NCBI RefSeq assembly: GCF_026163695.1
Contig: NZ_JAOTID010000010.1
Coordinates: forward strand, 124,001 to 188,000
Origin: Shumkonia mesophila
GTDB taxonomy: Bacteria; Pseudomonadota; Alphaproteobacteria; Rhodospirillales; Shumkoniaceae
Direction of reading: 5' to 3'
Length of the DNA stretch: 64,000 nucleotides
In this document: positions 7,060 to 16,304 of the stretch, one piece after another
Numbering within the stretch: position 1 is the first letter of the stretch
Layout: each line of letters starts with the position of its first letter
Made by a program: the position numbers and the translations under genes
The notes under the pieces: generated by a model
What the model saw: only the letters and a program-made list of their open reading frames with translations
Databases searched by the model: none
Told to the model about the DNA's origin: nothing

Positions 7060-10000
7060 ATGGATGGACGGGCGGCCGAAGGCGGAGCGGCGACAATCGA
7101 CGGGGACGGCCTCGACTGGCTTGCACTGGCGGCGGCCGCCAGCACCATCGACGAACGTCTCGGGGGATGCCTGGAATCCACCGGGGAGGCGGGATGGGAG
7201 GCCGTGGCCGACCGCCACCTCGCCTTGTGGTGCCAGTCGGCGGCGCTGGGCGATGCGGTGCAGTTCGGGCGACGCCTGGCGCGCGACGGCCTGACCCCCG
7301 GCGACGTCCGGCCGCTGTTGGGGCCGGTGCGCTGGCGCGATGCGGCGCCGCTGCCGGCCTGGGTCGACACCGCGCGCTGGCTGCTTGCCGCAATCCTGGG
7401 CGCCGCCGCCCAGGATGATGGGTTGCCGCTGTCTCCGGAACTGGCCGGCGAGGTGCCGTTCGCCGATCTCTTGTGGCCGGCCGTGCGGGCCGCGCGGGCT
7501 CGCCGCGATGCCTTGCTGGCCGACGTCGCACCGGCCGTCGCCAAGACTGTCGATGAGAAAGCGCTGGCCGACCTCGACGCCGCCCTGCTGCGGCGTCTCG
7601 CCGAAATCGCCAGCCTGACCCTGTTCGAAAGCTTCAAGTTCTTCCGCATGGCCAAGCCCGAGCCGCTGGCCGAGGCGCCGGCCGGCCGCGGAATCTATGC
7701 GGCGTTCGTCGCCGCCATGCGTGACGGCGTGTTCGCCACCCTGGTCCGCCACAAACCGGTGATGATCCGCCTGCTGGCGGTGATCGTCGATCAATGGCGG
7801 ACGGCCAGCGCCGAAATGCTGCGCCGTCTGGTCGCCGACCGGTCCGGATTCACCGATCGTTTCGCCGGCCTCTCGCCATCGGCGCCGGTCGCGCGCTTCG
7901 AGGTTGGAATCTCCGATCCCCACGACCATGGCCGGGGCGTCGCCATTCTGCGCTTCGCCGATGGCGGGCGCCTGGTCTACAAGCCGCGCGATCTGTCGAT
8001 GGAGGACGCCTGGCACGGCTTGGCGGTTTGGCTGGCGCGGGCGGAAGCGCCGGTCGAACTGGGGGCGGCCCGCGCCTGGACCCGGGCGGGGTACGGCTGG
8101 ATGGAGTTCGTCGAGGGTGGCACCGAGATCGCCGCCGGCCGCGTCGCAGCGTTCTTCCGGCGGGTTGGCGGCCTGCTGGCGGTCATGCGGTGGCTGCGGG
8201 CCAGCGACATGCACGAGGAGAACATCGTCGCGCGCGATGCCGTTCCGGTGCCCATCGACCTCGAGACGGTCCTGCAGCCGAACCTCGTGCTAGACAGGAT
8301 GAGGGAACCGGCCCTGATGGCCGAGGCGGAGGCGCAAAATTGCCTCGACAACTCGGTCCTTACCGTCGGCCTGCTGCCCAAGCGCATGCGCATCGCCGGA
8401 CGGGAGACCGAGGTCGGCGGACTGGCCTCGCCCGATGCCCTCACCATTCCCGAATGGGTGTTCACCGGAATCGGCTGCGACGACATGGACGAGGAACGGC
8501 GCGAGGTCGAACGTTCCACCGCCGGCCTGGCGCTGACGGCGAACGGGGAACCGTTGCGCATCGCCGATCACGCTGCCGCCGTCGCCGCCGGTTTTCGCGA
8601 CATGGTGATGTTTCTGGCCGCCCGACGGGAGGCTCTGTTCGCGGCGGACGGACCGCTGGCGGGCTTCGCCGGCTGCCGCTTGCGCCACGTCCTGCGCGCC
8701 ACCGCCTATTACGAGATCCTGCGCCGCGAGGCTCGAGGGCCGGCCAACCAGGCCAGCGGCGTCGCCTGGAGCCGCCATTTCGATCGCCTGACGCGCAACG
8801 TCCGCTGGGACCTGGACCGCGATCCGGGCTGGCCGGTGGTGTCCGGCGAGCGTGCCGCGCTGGCCCGCTACGATATTCCGTTGCTTCTGGGCGAGGGGGC
8901 GGTAACCGGCTGCTGGATCGACGGCGAGCCGATCGCGCCGGGGCTTCTGGAGCCGGCCGTATGGCCGCAGCTGGATCAGCGGCTGGAGCGGCTGGCAGCC
9001 CATGTCGACGACGAGGCGAAAATCATCGTCCAGGCGGCGACCTCCAACGTCATCCCGGCCCGTCAGCGGCGGCCGTGGGCGGAGGAGGGGAGCGACCCGG
9101 ATGACCGGGCCGCCCGTGCCGTCGCCCTGTCGATCGCCGGCCTGCTCGCCGAAAGGGCGGTGCACAGCCATGGCGCGGCGGCCTGGATCGGCCTTGGCCT
9201 GTCGGCGGATGGCAAGGGGTTTGACCTGAAGCCGCTGGATGCCGGCCTTTACGGCGGGCAGGCGGGCGTCGCGCTCTTCCTCGCCGCCTGTTTTCGGACG
9301 ACCGGCGACACGGGCTGGCGCGACCTGGCATTGGAAGCCCTCGCCGCCGCCCGCTTCCGGCTGGTCCGGCCGGAACTCGCCGCCGAAATGGTCCGCCAGT
9401 TGGGCATCGGCGGTGTCGGTGGCGTGGGGTCGCTTGTCTATGCCTTCACACAGGCGGCGGCGCTGCTGGAAGCGCCGGATCTGCTGGAAGACGCCAAACG
9501 GGCGGCCGCCCTGATCGACGGCCGGGCCATCGCCGCCGACCGCGTGCTCGACGTCATCGGCGGATCGGCGGGTGCGGCCCTCGGCCTGCTGGCCCTGCAC
9601 CGGGCGACCGGGGAGGCCTGGGTGTTGGACCGGGCGGCGGATTGCGGCCGACGCATCCCGGCCCGGCCGTTGACCGCCGTGGCCGGCGCGACCGACTGGC
9701 GGGGCGTCTTCTCGCGGCCGCTGACCGGCTTTTCGCACGGCGCCGCCGGCATCGTCTACGCGCTGTTAAGGCTGCATGCGGCGTGTGGCGAGGTGGGATT
9801 TCTGGAAACCGCGCGGCTGGGTCTCGACTACGAGCGCTCCCTCTTCGACGCCGAACGTGGGAATTGGCCGGACCTGAGGAGCGACGAGAGTGTCTCGTTT
9901 CCCTGCCAGTGGTGCCACGGCGCCGCCGGCATCGGGCTGGCCCGCCTGGCCGGGCTCGACGTGCTGGACGACGCCGCCGCGCGGGCCGACATCGCCGCCG

Positions 10001-10302
10001 CGCTGTCCGCCATCGCCGGGTGGCCGGACGCCGATCCCGATCACCTGTGCTGTGGCAACGCCGGCCGGCTGATGATCCTCGATGCCGCCGGCCGTATTCT
10101 GGACGATCCCGGCCTGCGGGACCTGGCGCGGCGGCGGGCGGCGGCCTGGCTCCGGCGGGCGGGCGGGCTCGACGGCTTCATTCTGCCCGGCAGCGACGCC
10201 GCGTTCCGTCTTGGGCTGTTTCAGGGGCTGCCCGGCGTCGGCTATGCCCTATTGCGCTTAAGCGGCACCGACGACCTGCCCAATCCGCTGGCGCTCTGCT
10301 GA
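7060..10302 (+). CDS. lanM: Class II lanthipeptide synthetase LanM, three-Cys (CCG) zinc type
   Basis: Bifunctional enzyme of 1080 aa, normal LanM length. Established LanM chemistry is phosphorylation and elimination of Ser/Thr in a precursor peptide, then addition of Cys to form (methyl)lanthionine. The DUF4135 dehydratase half shows YKPR with Lys308, SDMHEEN with Asp383, His385 and Asn388, and IDLET with Asp400 and Glu402. The LanC-like cyclase half shows SHGAAGI with His893 and zinc ligands Cys952 (WCHG), Cys997 and Cys998 (CCGN). The last motif is CCG instead of the usual CHG, as in the ProcM-type enzymes known for broad substrate range. ATG 7060 follows an AAGG site. No precursor gene is found nearby. 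Confidence 0.93.
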   Translation: MDGRAAEGGAATIDGDGLDWLALAAAASTIDERLGGCLESTGEAGWEAVADRHLALWCQSAALGDAVQFGRRLARDGLTPGDVRPLLGPVRWRDAAPLPAWVDTARWLLAAILGAAAQDDGLPLSPELAGEVPFADLLWPAVRAARARRDALLADVAPAVAKTVDEKALADLDAALLRRLAEIASLTLFESFKFFRMAKPEPLAEAPAGRGIYAAFVAAMRDGVFATLVRHKPVMIRLLAVIVDQWRTASAEMLRRLVADRSGFTDRFAGLSPSAPVARFEVGISDPHDHGRGVAILRFADGGRLVYKPRDLSMEDAWHGLAVWLARAEAPVELGAARAWTRAGYGWMEFVEGGTEIAAGRVAAFFRRVGGLLAVMRWLRASDMHEENIVARDAVPVPIDLETVLQPNLVLDRMREPALMAEAEAQNCLDNSVLTVGLLPKRMRIAGRETEVGGLASPDALTIPEWVFTGIGCDDMDEERREVERSTAGLALTANGEPLRIADHAAAVAAGFRDMVMFLAARREALFAADGPLAGFAGCRLRHVLRATAYYEILRREARGPANQASGVAWSRHFDRLTRNVRWDLDRDPGWPVVSGERAALARYDIPLLLGEGAVTGCWIDGEPIAPGLLEPAVWPQLDQRLERLAAHVDDEAKIIVQAATSNVIPARQRRPWAEEGSDPDDRAARAVALSIAGLLAERAVHSHGAAAWIGLGLSADGKGFDLKPLDAGLYGGQAGVALFLAACFRTTGDTGWRDLALEALAAARFRLVRPELAAEMVRQLGIGGVGGVGSLVYAFTQAAALLEAPDLLEDAKRAAALIDGRAIAADRVLDVIGGSAGAALGLLALHRATGEAWVLDRAADCGRRIPARPLTAVAGATDWRGVFSRPLTGFSHGAAGIVYALLRLHAACGEVGFLETARLGLDYERSLFDAERGNWPDLRSDESVSFPCQWCHGAAGIGLARLAGLDVLDDAAARADIAAALSAIAGWPDADPDHLCCGNAGRLMILDAAGRILDDPGLRDLARRRAAAWLRRAGGLDGFILPGSDAAFRLGLFQGLPGVGYALLRLSGTDDLPNPLALC

Positions 10303-10326
10303 CGCGACGTTTGGGGGCGCCGTTTC

Positions 10327-11580
10327 CTATGCGGCGGCGACCGCCGCCACGGCGGCGTCGAGGATGTCGAGACCCTGCGCCAAATCGTCGTCGGCGATGG
10401 TCAGCGGGCAGAGGACCTTGAGCACCTCGTGCTGCGGTCCGCAGGACTCCAGGACGAGGCCGCGCGCGAAAGCTTCTCCGGCGATCCGCCGGGCGACGGC
10501 GTGCGAAGCGGTGGGCAGGCCCTGGATGAGGCCGCGGCCGCGGACCGGCGGCCTCGCCACCTCCTGGTAGCGCAGCGCGATTCCATCGAGCCGGGCGTGG
10601 ACGATGCCGGCCTTGCGGGCGACCTCGTGTTCCAGCGCGTCGTCGCGCCAGAAGCGCAATGCCTCGGTGGCGGTGACGAAGGCCGGATTGAAGCCGCGGA
10701 AGGTGCCGCTGTGCTCGCCGGGCGCTAGGCTGTCGCAGGCCGGCTTGACAAGGACCATGGCCATCGGCAACCCCAGGCCGGACAGCGACTTCGACAGGCA
10801 GACGATGTCGGGATCGAGGCCGGCCGCCTCGAAGCTGAAGAAGGGGCCGGTCCGCCCGCAGCCGACCTGGATGTCGTCGACGATCAACAGCATGCCGGCG
10901 GCGCGGCAGATGCCCTGGAGACGACGCAGCCATTCCATCGAGGCGACGTTGATACCGCCTTCGGCCTGAATCGTTTCGACGATGCAGGCGGCCGGCTGGT
11001 CCGCCTCGCCGCGCGCATCCGACAGCAGGAGTTCCAGCCCATCCAGGGTATCGACGCCGGGGCCCTGGGCGCCATCGAAGGGGATGAAGGTGGTGCCGCC
11101 GACTGCCGGCATGATGGTGGACTGGCGGGCCGACCCGCCGGAAACGGCCATCGCCCCCAGGGTCATGCCATGAAAGGAATTCTCGAAGCTGACGATGCGC
11201 TGGCGGCCGGTCGCCTTGCGGGCCAGCTTCAGCGCGACCTCCACCGCATTGGCGCCGGACGGCGCCGGAAACAGCATGCGATGGGACATCCGGCGCGGCG
11301 CCAGGATGGTGTCGTGGAAGGCGGTGAGGAAGGTTTCCTTCGCCGCCGTCGCCATGTCGAGGGAATGCAGGATGCCGTCGCCGGCCAGGTAGTCGACGAG
11401 GCGGCGCTTCATGGCGTCGTCGTTGTGGCCGTAGTTCAGCGCCCCGGCGCCGGCGAAAAAGTCGATGTACTCGCGCCCCGAGCGGCCCGTGATGCGCGCG
11501 CCCCTGGCGGCGGTGAACACGTCGGGAAAGCCCCGGATATAGGAGCGCACCTCGGATTCGAAGCGTTCGAAAACGTCCAT
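10327..11580 (-). CDS. Class III PLP aminotransferase, EctB/diaminobutyrate type
   Basis: A 417-aa fold-type I aminotransferase. The PLP-binding Lys264 sits in CLSKSLSG; IVDDIQVGCGRTG upstream carries the cofactor-binding Asp. SFENSFHGMTLG and the N-terminal sequence resemble EctB, which makes L-2,4-diaminobutyrate from aspartate semialdehyde and glutamate. No ectA or ectC is adjacent, so an osmolyte role is unlikely; supply of a diamino acid to a secondary pathway is the natural alternative. A GGAAG site precedes the ATG at 11580. It follows the RND gene by 25 nt on the same strand, and is convergent with LanM (24 nt between stops). Confidence 0.82.
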   Translation of the reverse strand: MDVFERFESEVRSYIRGFPDVFTAARGARITGRSGREYIDFFAGAGALNYGHNDDAMKRRLVDYLAGDGILHSLDMATAAKETFLTAFHDTILAPRRMSHRMLFPAPSGANAVEVALKLARKATGRQRIVSFENSFHGMTLGAMAVSGGSARQSTIMPAVGGTTFIPFDGAQGPGVDTLDGLELLLSDARGEADQPAACIVETIQAEGGINVASMEWLRRLQGICRAAGMLLIVDDIQVGCGRTGPFFSFEAAGLDPDIVCLSKSLSGLGLPMAMVLVKPACDSLAPGEHSGTFRGFNPAFVTATEALRFWRDDALEHEVARKAGIVHARLDGIALRYQEVARPPVRGRGLIQGLPTASHAVARRIAGEAFARGLVLESCGPQHEVLKVLCPLTIADDDLAQGLDILDAAVAAVAAA

Positions 11581-11605
11581 CGGATTTCTTCCATAGGCAG
11601 GGCCG

Positions 11606-14600
11606 CTAGCGAAGGGCGGCCCGTGGGGACAACAGAACAAACAGCGCCGGCACCACGATGAAAGACAGCACCGTCGCCGCCATCAGTCCGAAGATGATGG
11701 CATAGCACAACGGCTGCCACATTGGACTACTGAGCGACAGCAGGGCAAGGCCGGCGATGGTGGTCAGCGTCGTTGACAGGATGGGCCGCAGGCGGTCGGC
11801 CGCGCCATGGGCGGCCGCCTCGCCGACGGACCGGCCGAGCTCGATGAATTCGCGCATCGTCTCGACCATGACGATGGAAACGTTCACCACGATGCCCAGC
11901 AGGGACACGATGCCGACCATCGCCGGGAAGGACAGCGGCATGCCGATGGCCAGAAAGCCGACCAGGGTGCCGATCAGGGCGCACGGCACCGAGAACAGGA
12001 TGATGAACGGCAGGCGGTAGGAATTGAACAGCAGAACCAGCAGGCCAAACATCAGAACCATGGTCAGCAGGAACATCTTCATCATGTTCGAGTTGGTCTG
12101 GTTGGCTTCGGCCAACTGCCCGGCCAACCCAATCCTGAGGTTGGGGTAGCGAGCCTTGACCTTCTCGATTTCCGGCCACGCGGCGCGCAGAATCGCGGCC
12201 GTGCCGCTGCCTTCGGCCTTGCCGCGCACCGAGGTCGTCCGATTGCCGTCGCTGTGCACGATGACCTGCGGCAGGCTGCCGTACTCGGCGATCAGGATGG
12301 AGGCCAGGTCGATGCGCGTGCCGTCGGGGCCGGAGGCGCGCACGAGCATCAGGTCGTTCCATGACGTCGGCGGCCCCGCCTCCCCGTTGCGGCTCGGCCA
12401 GGCGACGCCGAGTTGCACCGGTACGTCGTCCTCGGTGGCGCTGCGCTTCAGCTTGGCAACCGTCGTCTCCCCCATGGCCAAGCCGATTTCTTCGGCCACC
12501 GGGGTCAGTCGGATCTTGAAAAACTCCAAGGCTTCGCGCACCGGCGTGACGACCAGGGCGGTCCGGGCTGGCCCCATGTCGTCGCGGACATCGCCGGTTC
12601 CGCGCACGGTGGCAAGGGCGGCGACGACCTCCTGGGCGGCATTGCGCAACTGGTCGAGATCTTCGCCCTGGACGTCGATCTGCAGGTCGTCGCCGCCGCC
12701 GGGGCCTCCGCCCTGCGGCGACAGGGTCACACTGGCCCCTGGCACCTCGGCCAGGGCTTGGTACAGTTCACGGCGCAGCTCCGGGACATAGGTGTAGGCT
12801 AGGCGGCCGTCGCGGGCGTCGAGCGGCGTCAGGACCAGCGAAAAACCGACGACATGGGTGCCCGGGGTATCGGCGATGCGCTCGGCCGATGAGGTGACGG
12901 AAAACGGGCTCTTCTGGCCGACATAGGCGATGGTGCTCTGGAAATAGGGCTTGGCGCGCAGGATGTCGCCCACCTTGAGGCCGACCTCGGCCGTACGGTC
13001 CAGCGGCGTTCCGGGCGGCAGTTCGACGGTGATCCCCATGTTGCGGCCGTCGACCTTGGGATAGGCCTCCGACGGCAGCAGGCCGCCGGCCGCCAGCGAG
13101 GCGACCACCAGCACCAGAACGCCCGTCATCCACAGGGCGGCCGCGCGGCGCGAACTCACGACATAGGCGAGGACCCAGGTGAGCAGGCGGCCCGAGACGC
13201 GATTGGTAATGCGGTCGACGCGGGTGACACCGTCGCCCTTCAGTTTTCGTCCCAACAAATGGCGGGACGACGGCAGGGCCCATACGAAGGCGACGATATA
13301 GCTGATCACCAGGCAGATGATGGCGGTGAACGGAATGAGGCGAATGAATTTGCCGTCGATGCCGGGCAGGAACAACAGCGGCGTCAGGGCCAGGATGGTG
13401 GTCAACTGGCCGGCGAAGGCGGGCAGGGCGAAGCGCTTTACCGTGACCCCGGCGGCGGAATCGAAGCTTCGCCCCTCGGCATAAAGCCCCTGGTGCATGC
13501 CCTCCATGACGAGAATGAAGACATCGACCAGCATGCCAAGGGCCAGCACCATGCCGATGACCACCATCTCGTTCATCGTCATGCCGAAGGCAAAGACGAC
13601 CGCGATGCTGCCGAGAAAGGTGATCGGTACCCCGGCGCCGGCGATGACGGCCTCTCGCCATGTGAGCATGACGAGCAGGATCAGCACGACGCCGATGACC
13701 GCCTGGACGGCATTGCTGAAGACGCTGGCCAGCTTTTCTTCCACATCCACCGCCTCGTTGGTCAGGACCGAGGCCTCCACGCCTTTCGGCATCTGAAAGC
13801 TTTCGACGGTCCGGCGCACCTGGGCGACGGCTGCGACGGTATCGGCCCCCGGCGCCTTGTAGAGCGAGATGCTGACGCCTTTCGCGAAGGGCTTGCCCGC
13901 AAAGCTGACGAAGGTGCGCACGCTTTCCGTCGACAGTTCGCGGCGCACCTCGGCCAAGTCGCCCAGGCGGACGATGCGGCCGGATTTCATCTGCTGAATG
14001 GGCAGCAGGCGGATTTCGTCAACGGTGGTGAAACGCCCGGCCAGATTGATCGAAGCGGGGGTGCGGCCATCGCGCATTTCACCCAGCGGCCGGTCCACGC
14101 TGCCGGCGCGAATGGCATCGCTCACCATCGTCATGCTGAGATTGACGGCGTTGAGGCGCATGGGATCGATCAGCACCCGGCCGATCTCCTGGCGGGCGCC
14201 CGACACTTCCACCTTGCGCAGCGAGCCGATGCGTTCCAGGCGTTCCTTGATGTCTCGCGCGGTGTCGCCGAGGACCGCGTCGCCGACGTTGCCGTGGATC
14301 ATGTAGGTGAGGATTGGCGCGTCCGTGGTCGACATCTGTTCGACCGTCGGTGCCCCGCTGTCGCGCGGCAGCAGGCTGGCCGTTTCGGTCACCTTCGTGC
14401 GCAGCGAGCGGATCGATTCCTCGATCGGCGCGTCGGCCTGGAATTCGACGACGAGAAGCGCCAACCCGGAGCGGGACCCGCTGGAGATCTGTTTCAGGTT
14501 GTTGAGGGACTTGATCGCCTTTTCGAGCGGCGTCGTCACCTCCTTCTCGACCAGTTCGGGAGAGGCGCCGGGCCACAGGACCCGCACTTGCGCCACCGGG

Positions 14601-14764
14601 ATCGCCAGATCGGGCGCCCCCTCCTTGACCATCGAGGTATAGGCGAACAGGCCGCCCAGCAGCAGCAGAACGCCGAGAACGCCGGCGAAGATGGTGTCGA
14701 TGAAGAAAAACCGGAACAGTTTGCCCGGCCCGCTCTCGCCACCGGCTGCGGAATTGCCGCTCAT
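11606..14764 (-). CDS. RND-family efflux permease
   Basis: Inner-membrane proton-driven pump of 1052 aa with the usual 12-helix layout and two large periplasmic loops. TM4 reads GMLVDVFILVMEG: the Asp pair of AcrB (VDDAIVV) is reduced to one Asp, the second position being Val. Metal-exporting HME members also have a single Asp, but the rest does not look clearly like CusA. The start overlaps the adaptor gene by 4 nt. The downstream aminotransferase gene suggests the operon exports a product of this block. No outer-membrane channel gene is adjacent. Confidence 0.88.
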   Translation of the reverse strand: MSGNSAAGGESGPGKLFRFFFIDTIFAGVLGVLLLLGGLFAYTSMVKEGAPDLAIPVAQVRVLWPGASPELVEKEVTTPLEKAIKSLNNLKQISSGSRSGLALLVVEFQADAPIEESIRSLRTKVTETASLLPRDSGAPTVEQMSTTDAPILTYMIHGNVGDAVLGDTARDIKERLERIGSLRKVEVSGARQEIGRVLIDPMRLNAVNLSMTMVSDAIRAGSVDRPLGEMRDGRTPASINLAGRFTTVDEIRLLPIQQMKSGRIVRLGDLAEVRRELSTESVRTFVSFAGKPFAKGVSISLYKAPGADTVAAVAQVRRTVESFQMPKGVEASVLTNEAVDVEEKLASVFSNAVQAVIGVVLILLVMLTWREAVIAGAGVPITFLGSIAVVFAFGMTMNEMVVIGMVLALGMLVDVFILVMEGMHQGLYAEGRSFDSAAGVTVKRFALPAFAGQLTTILALTPLLFLPGIDGKFIRLIPFTAIICLVISYIVAFVWALPSSRHLLGRKLKGDGVTRVDRITNRVSGRLLTWVLAYVVSSRRAAALWMTGVLVLVVASLAAGGLLPSEAYPKVDGRNMGITVELPPGTPLDRTAEVGLKVGDILRAKPYFQSTIAYVGQKSPFSVTSSAERIADTPGTHVVGFSLVLTPLDARDGRLAYTYVPELRRELYQALAEVPGASVTLSPQGGGPGGGDDLQIDVQGEDLDQLRNAAQEVVAALATVRGTGDVRDDMGPARTALVVTPVREALEFFKIRLTPVAEEIGLAMGETTVAKLKRSATEDDVPVQLGVAWPSRNGEAGPPTSWNDLMLVRASGPDGTRIDLASILIAEYGSLPQVIVHSDGNRTTSVRGKAEGSGTAAILRAAWPEIEKVKARYPNLRIGLAGQLAEANQTNSNMMKMFLLTMVLMFGLLVLLFNSYRLPFIILFSVPCALIGTLVGFLAIGMPLSFPAMVGIVSLLGIVVNVSIVMVETMREFIELGRSVGEAAAHGAADRLRPILSTTLTTIAGLALLSLSSPMWQPLCYAIIFGLMAATVLSFIVVPALFVLLSPRAALR

Positions 14765-16062
14765 GAACCGCTGCCCGACCTGGCCACATGGACGAGGGCG
14801 CCGTCGGCCAAGCGTTCCTGGCCGGCGACGACCACCATCTCGCCGGGTTCCAGGCCTTCGCGGATCTGGATCATGCCGCCGTCGGTCAGGCCATACTTGA
14901 CGATGCGGCGATGGGCGGTGCCGGCTTTGCCGTCGACCACGAAGACGTATCCTTCGCCGGCCACATACCGCGGCGCCTCGATCGGAACGCGGACCACGTC
15001 GATGCGCTCGTCAGTCAGGATGCGCACCGCGACATAGAGCCCGTCGAGAAGGTGTCCCGCGCCCTCCAAGGTACGCAAGCGTACGCGCACCGCCCGGCTG
15101 TCCGGGGCGATGGTGGGGGCCACCGCATAGACCTCGGCGCTGGCGATGGGCAGAGCAGAGATCTTGCCGTTGGAGCCGGCCATCTTGTCGGCGATGTCGA
15201 ACAGGTTGGTGCCGCCCCAGGCAATCTGGGCCGGCATGTCTCGGCGCAGCGACATGCCCTGGAAGCTGGGGATCTCGACCACCACCTCGTAGGCGGTCGG
15301 ATCGATGACCACCGCCGCCGCCATACGCATCAGTTGGCCCATTTCCTGGAGGCCGGCCGGCAACGGCGAGGCGTAATCGCCGACCGCCAGGTTCATGAAG
15401 CCGATAACGCCGTCGAAGGGCGCGCGCAGGGTACTCTGCTCCATGCGGATGCGGGCCTGGGTGATTTGCGACTGGGCGGCATCGGCCTCGGCCTGGGCGG
15501 CGGCCATGTCGGTTTCGGCCCGCTGGACGCGCGCCTTGGCCTGCCGCTGGTCGTTCTCCGCATCGTCGAGCTGTTTGCGCGGCGCGATGCCCTTGGTGAC
15601 CAGATCGCGGGCGCGGGCCAGTTGCTGTTCGGCATGGGCCAGCGCCGAGCGGGCCTCGTTGATGGCGCTGCGGGCGCCCTCGGCGCGCTGACGGGCGGCC
15701 TCGGTCTGCGCGACCTGGGAAACGACCTGCTCACCAAGGTCGCGTTCGTCCAGGCGGCCGATCAGTTGGCCTGGCTTGCCGTTCGCCGGCCCCATCACCG
15801 CCGATCCCTCGCGCAAAGGCTGGCCTTCGGCGTCGCGGCCGATTTCCACCACTTTGCCGGCGCGGTCGAAATGCAGGATCTCGCGGCGCGCCGCAAGCGC
15901 CGTGCCCTCTGCCGAAATCCAGGCCCGAATGGGGCCTCGCGTGACCTCGGTGACGGCCACCGTTACGGGCGTCGGCGCGGTTTGGGCGGTGGCGGCGGAC
16001 TCAAGGGCAAAAGGCAACCCCAGAACCAGAAATGCGGCTGTAATTCCCTGCCTGCCCGCCAT
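14761..16062 (-). CDS. RND periplasmic adaptor (HlyD/MFP family)
   Basis: Periplasmic adaptor of 433 aa linking the RND pump to an outer-membrane channel. A signal peptide (AFLVLGLPFALESAATAQ) is followed by a split lipoyl domain, a long coiled-coil hairpin (about residues 120-200, rich in Ala, Gln, Glu and Arg) and beta-barrel and membrane-proximal domains. The ATG at 16062 is preceded by AAGGGGGG; an ATG ten codons upstream lacks such a site. It is the first gene of the adaptor, pump, aminotransferase operon and is divergent from the two ABC exporters. Confidence 0.86.
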   Translation of the reverse strand: MAGRQGITAAFLVLGLPFALESAATAQTAPTPVTVAVTEVTRGPIRAWISAEGTALAARREILHFDRAGKVVEIGRDAEGQPLREGSAVMGPANGKPGQLIGRLDERDLGEQVVSQVAQTEAARQRAEGARSAINEARSALAHAEQQLARARDLVTKGIAPRKQLDDAENDQRQAKARVQRAETDMAAAQAEADAAQSQITQARIRMEQSTLRAPFDGVIGFMNLAVGDYASPLPAGLQEMGQLMRMAAAVVIDPTAYEVVVEIPSFQGMSLRRDMPAQIAWGGTNLFDIADKMAGSNGKISALPIASAEVYAVAPTIAPDSRAVRVRLRTLEGAGHLLDGLYVAVRILTDERIDVVRVPIEAPRYVAGEGYVFVVDGKAGTAHRRIVKYGLTDGGMIQIREGLEPGEMVVVAGQERLADGALVHVARSGSGS

Positions 16063-16075
16063 CGCGCCCCCCTTG

Positions 16076-16112
16076 TTGAACGATATGTCCAACCGTCGTC
16101 ACTATTGTTCAA
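16076..16112. promoter_or_regulatory. Inverted repeat in the divergent adaptor/ABC-exporter region
   Basis: TTGAAC at 16076-16081 and its exact complement GTTCAA at 16107-16112 are separated by 25 nt, just upstream of the adaptor start and within the 242-nt gap between the divergent transcription units. It could be an operator or a looped site. The rest of the gap (16113-16304) shows no gene and no convincing precursor-peptide frame. Confidence 0.3.
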
Positions 16113-16304
16113 ATCCCGACGGCCCGCAACTGTGAGGTGCCAAAGCGCGACCCGTGAAAATACCAGCACGTGCGGGGTTCGCCAGGGATTCGCGGGTGGC
16201 CAAATCACGGACGGCGCCGTGGACGGCGGCGGCGCTTTGTGGATACACTGCGGCGCGCCCGGTTTTCCGGGCCGCCGCCGACCGAGGGGGACGACGCCTT
16301 TCCG

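Noticed and set aside
16113-16304. Possible lanthipeptide precursor in the gap before the ABC exporters
   Set aside because: Plus-strand frames here lack a Ser/Thr/Cys-rich core, a leader-like helix and a ribosome site.
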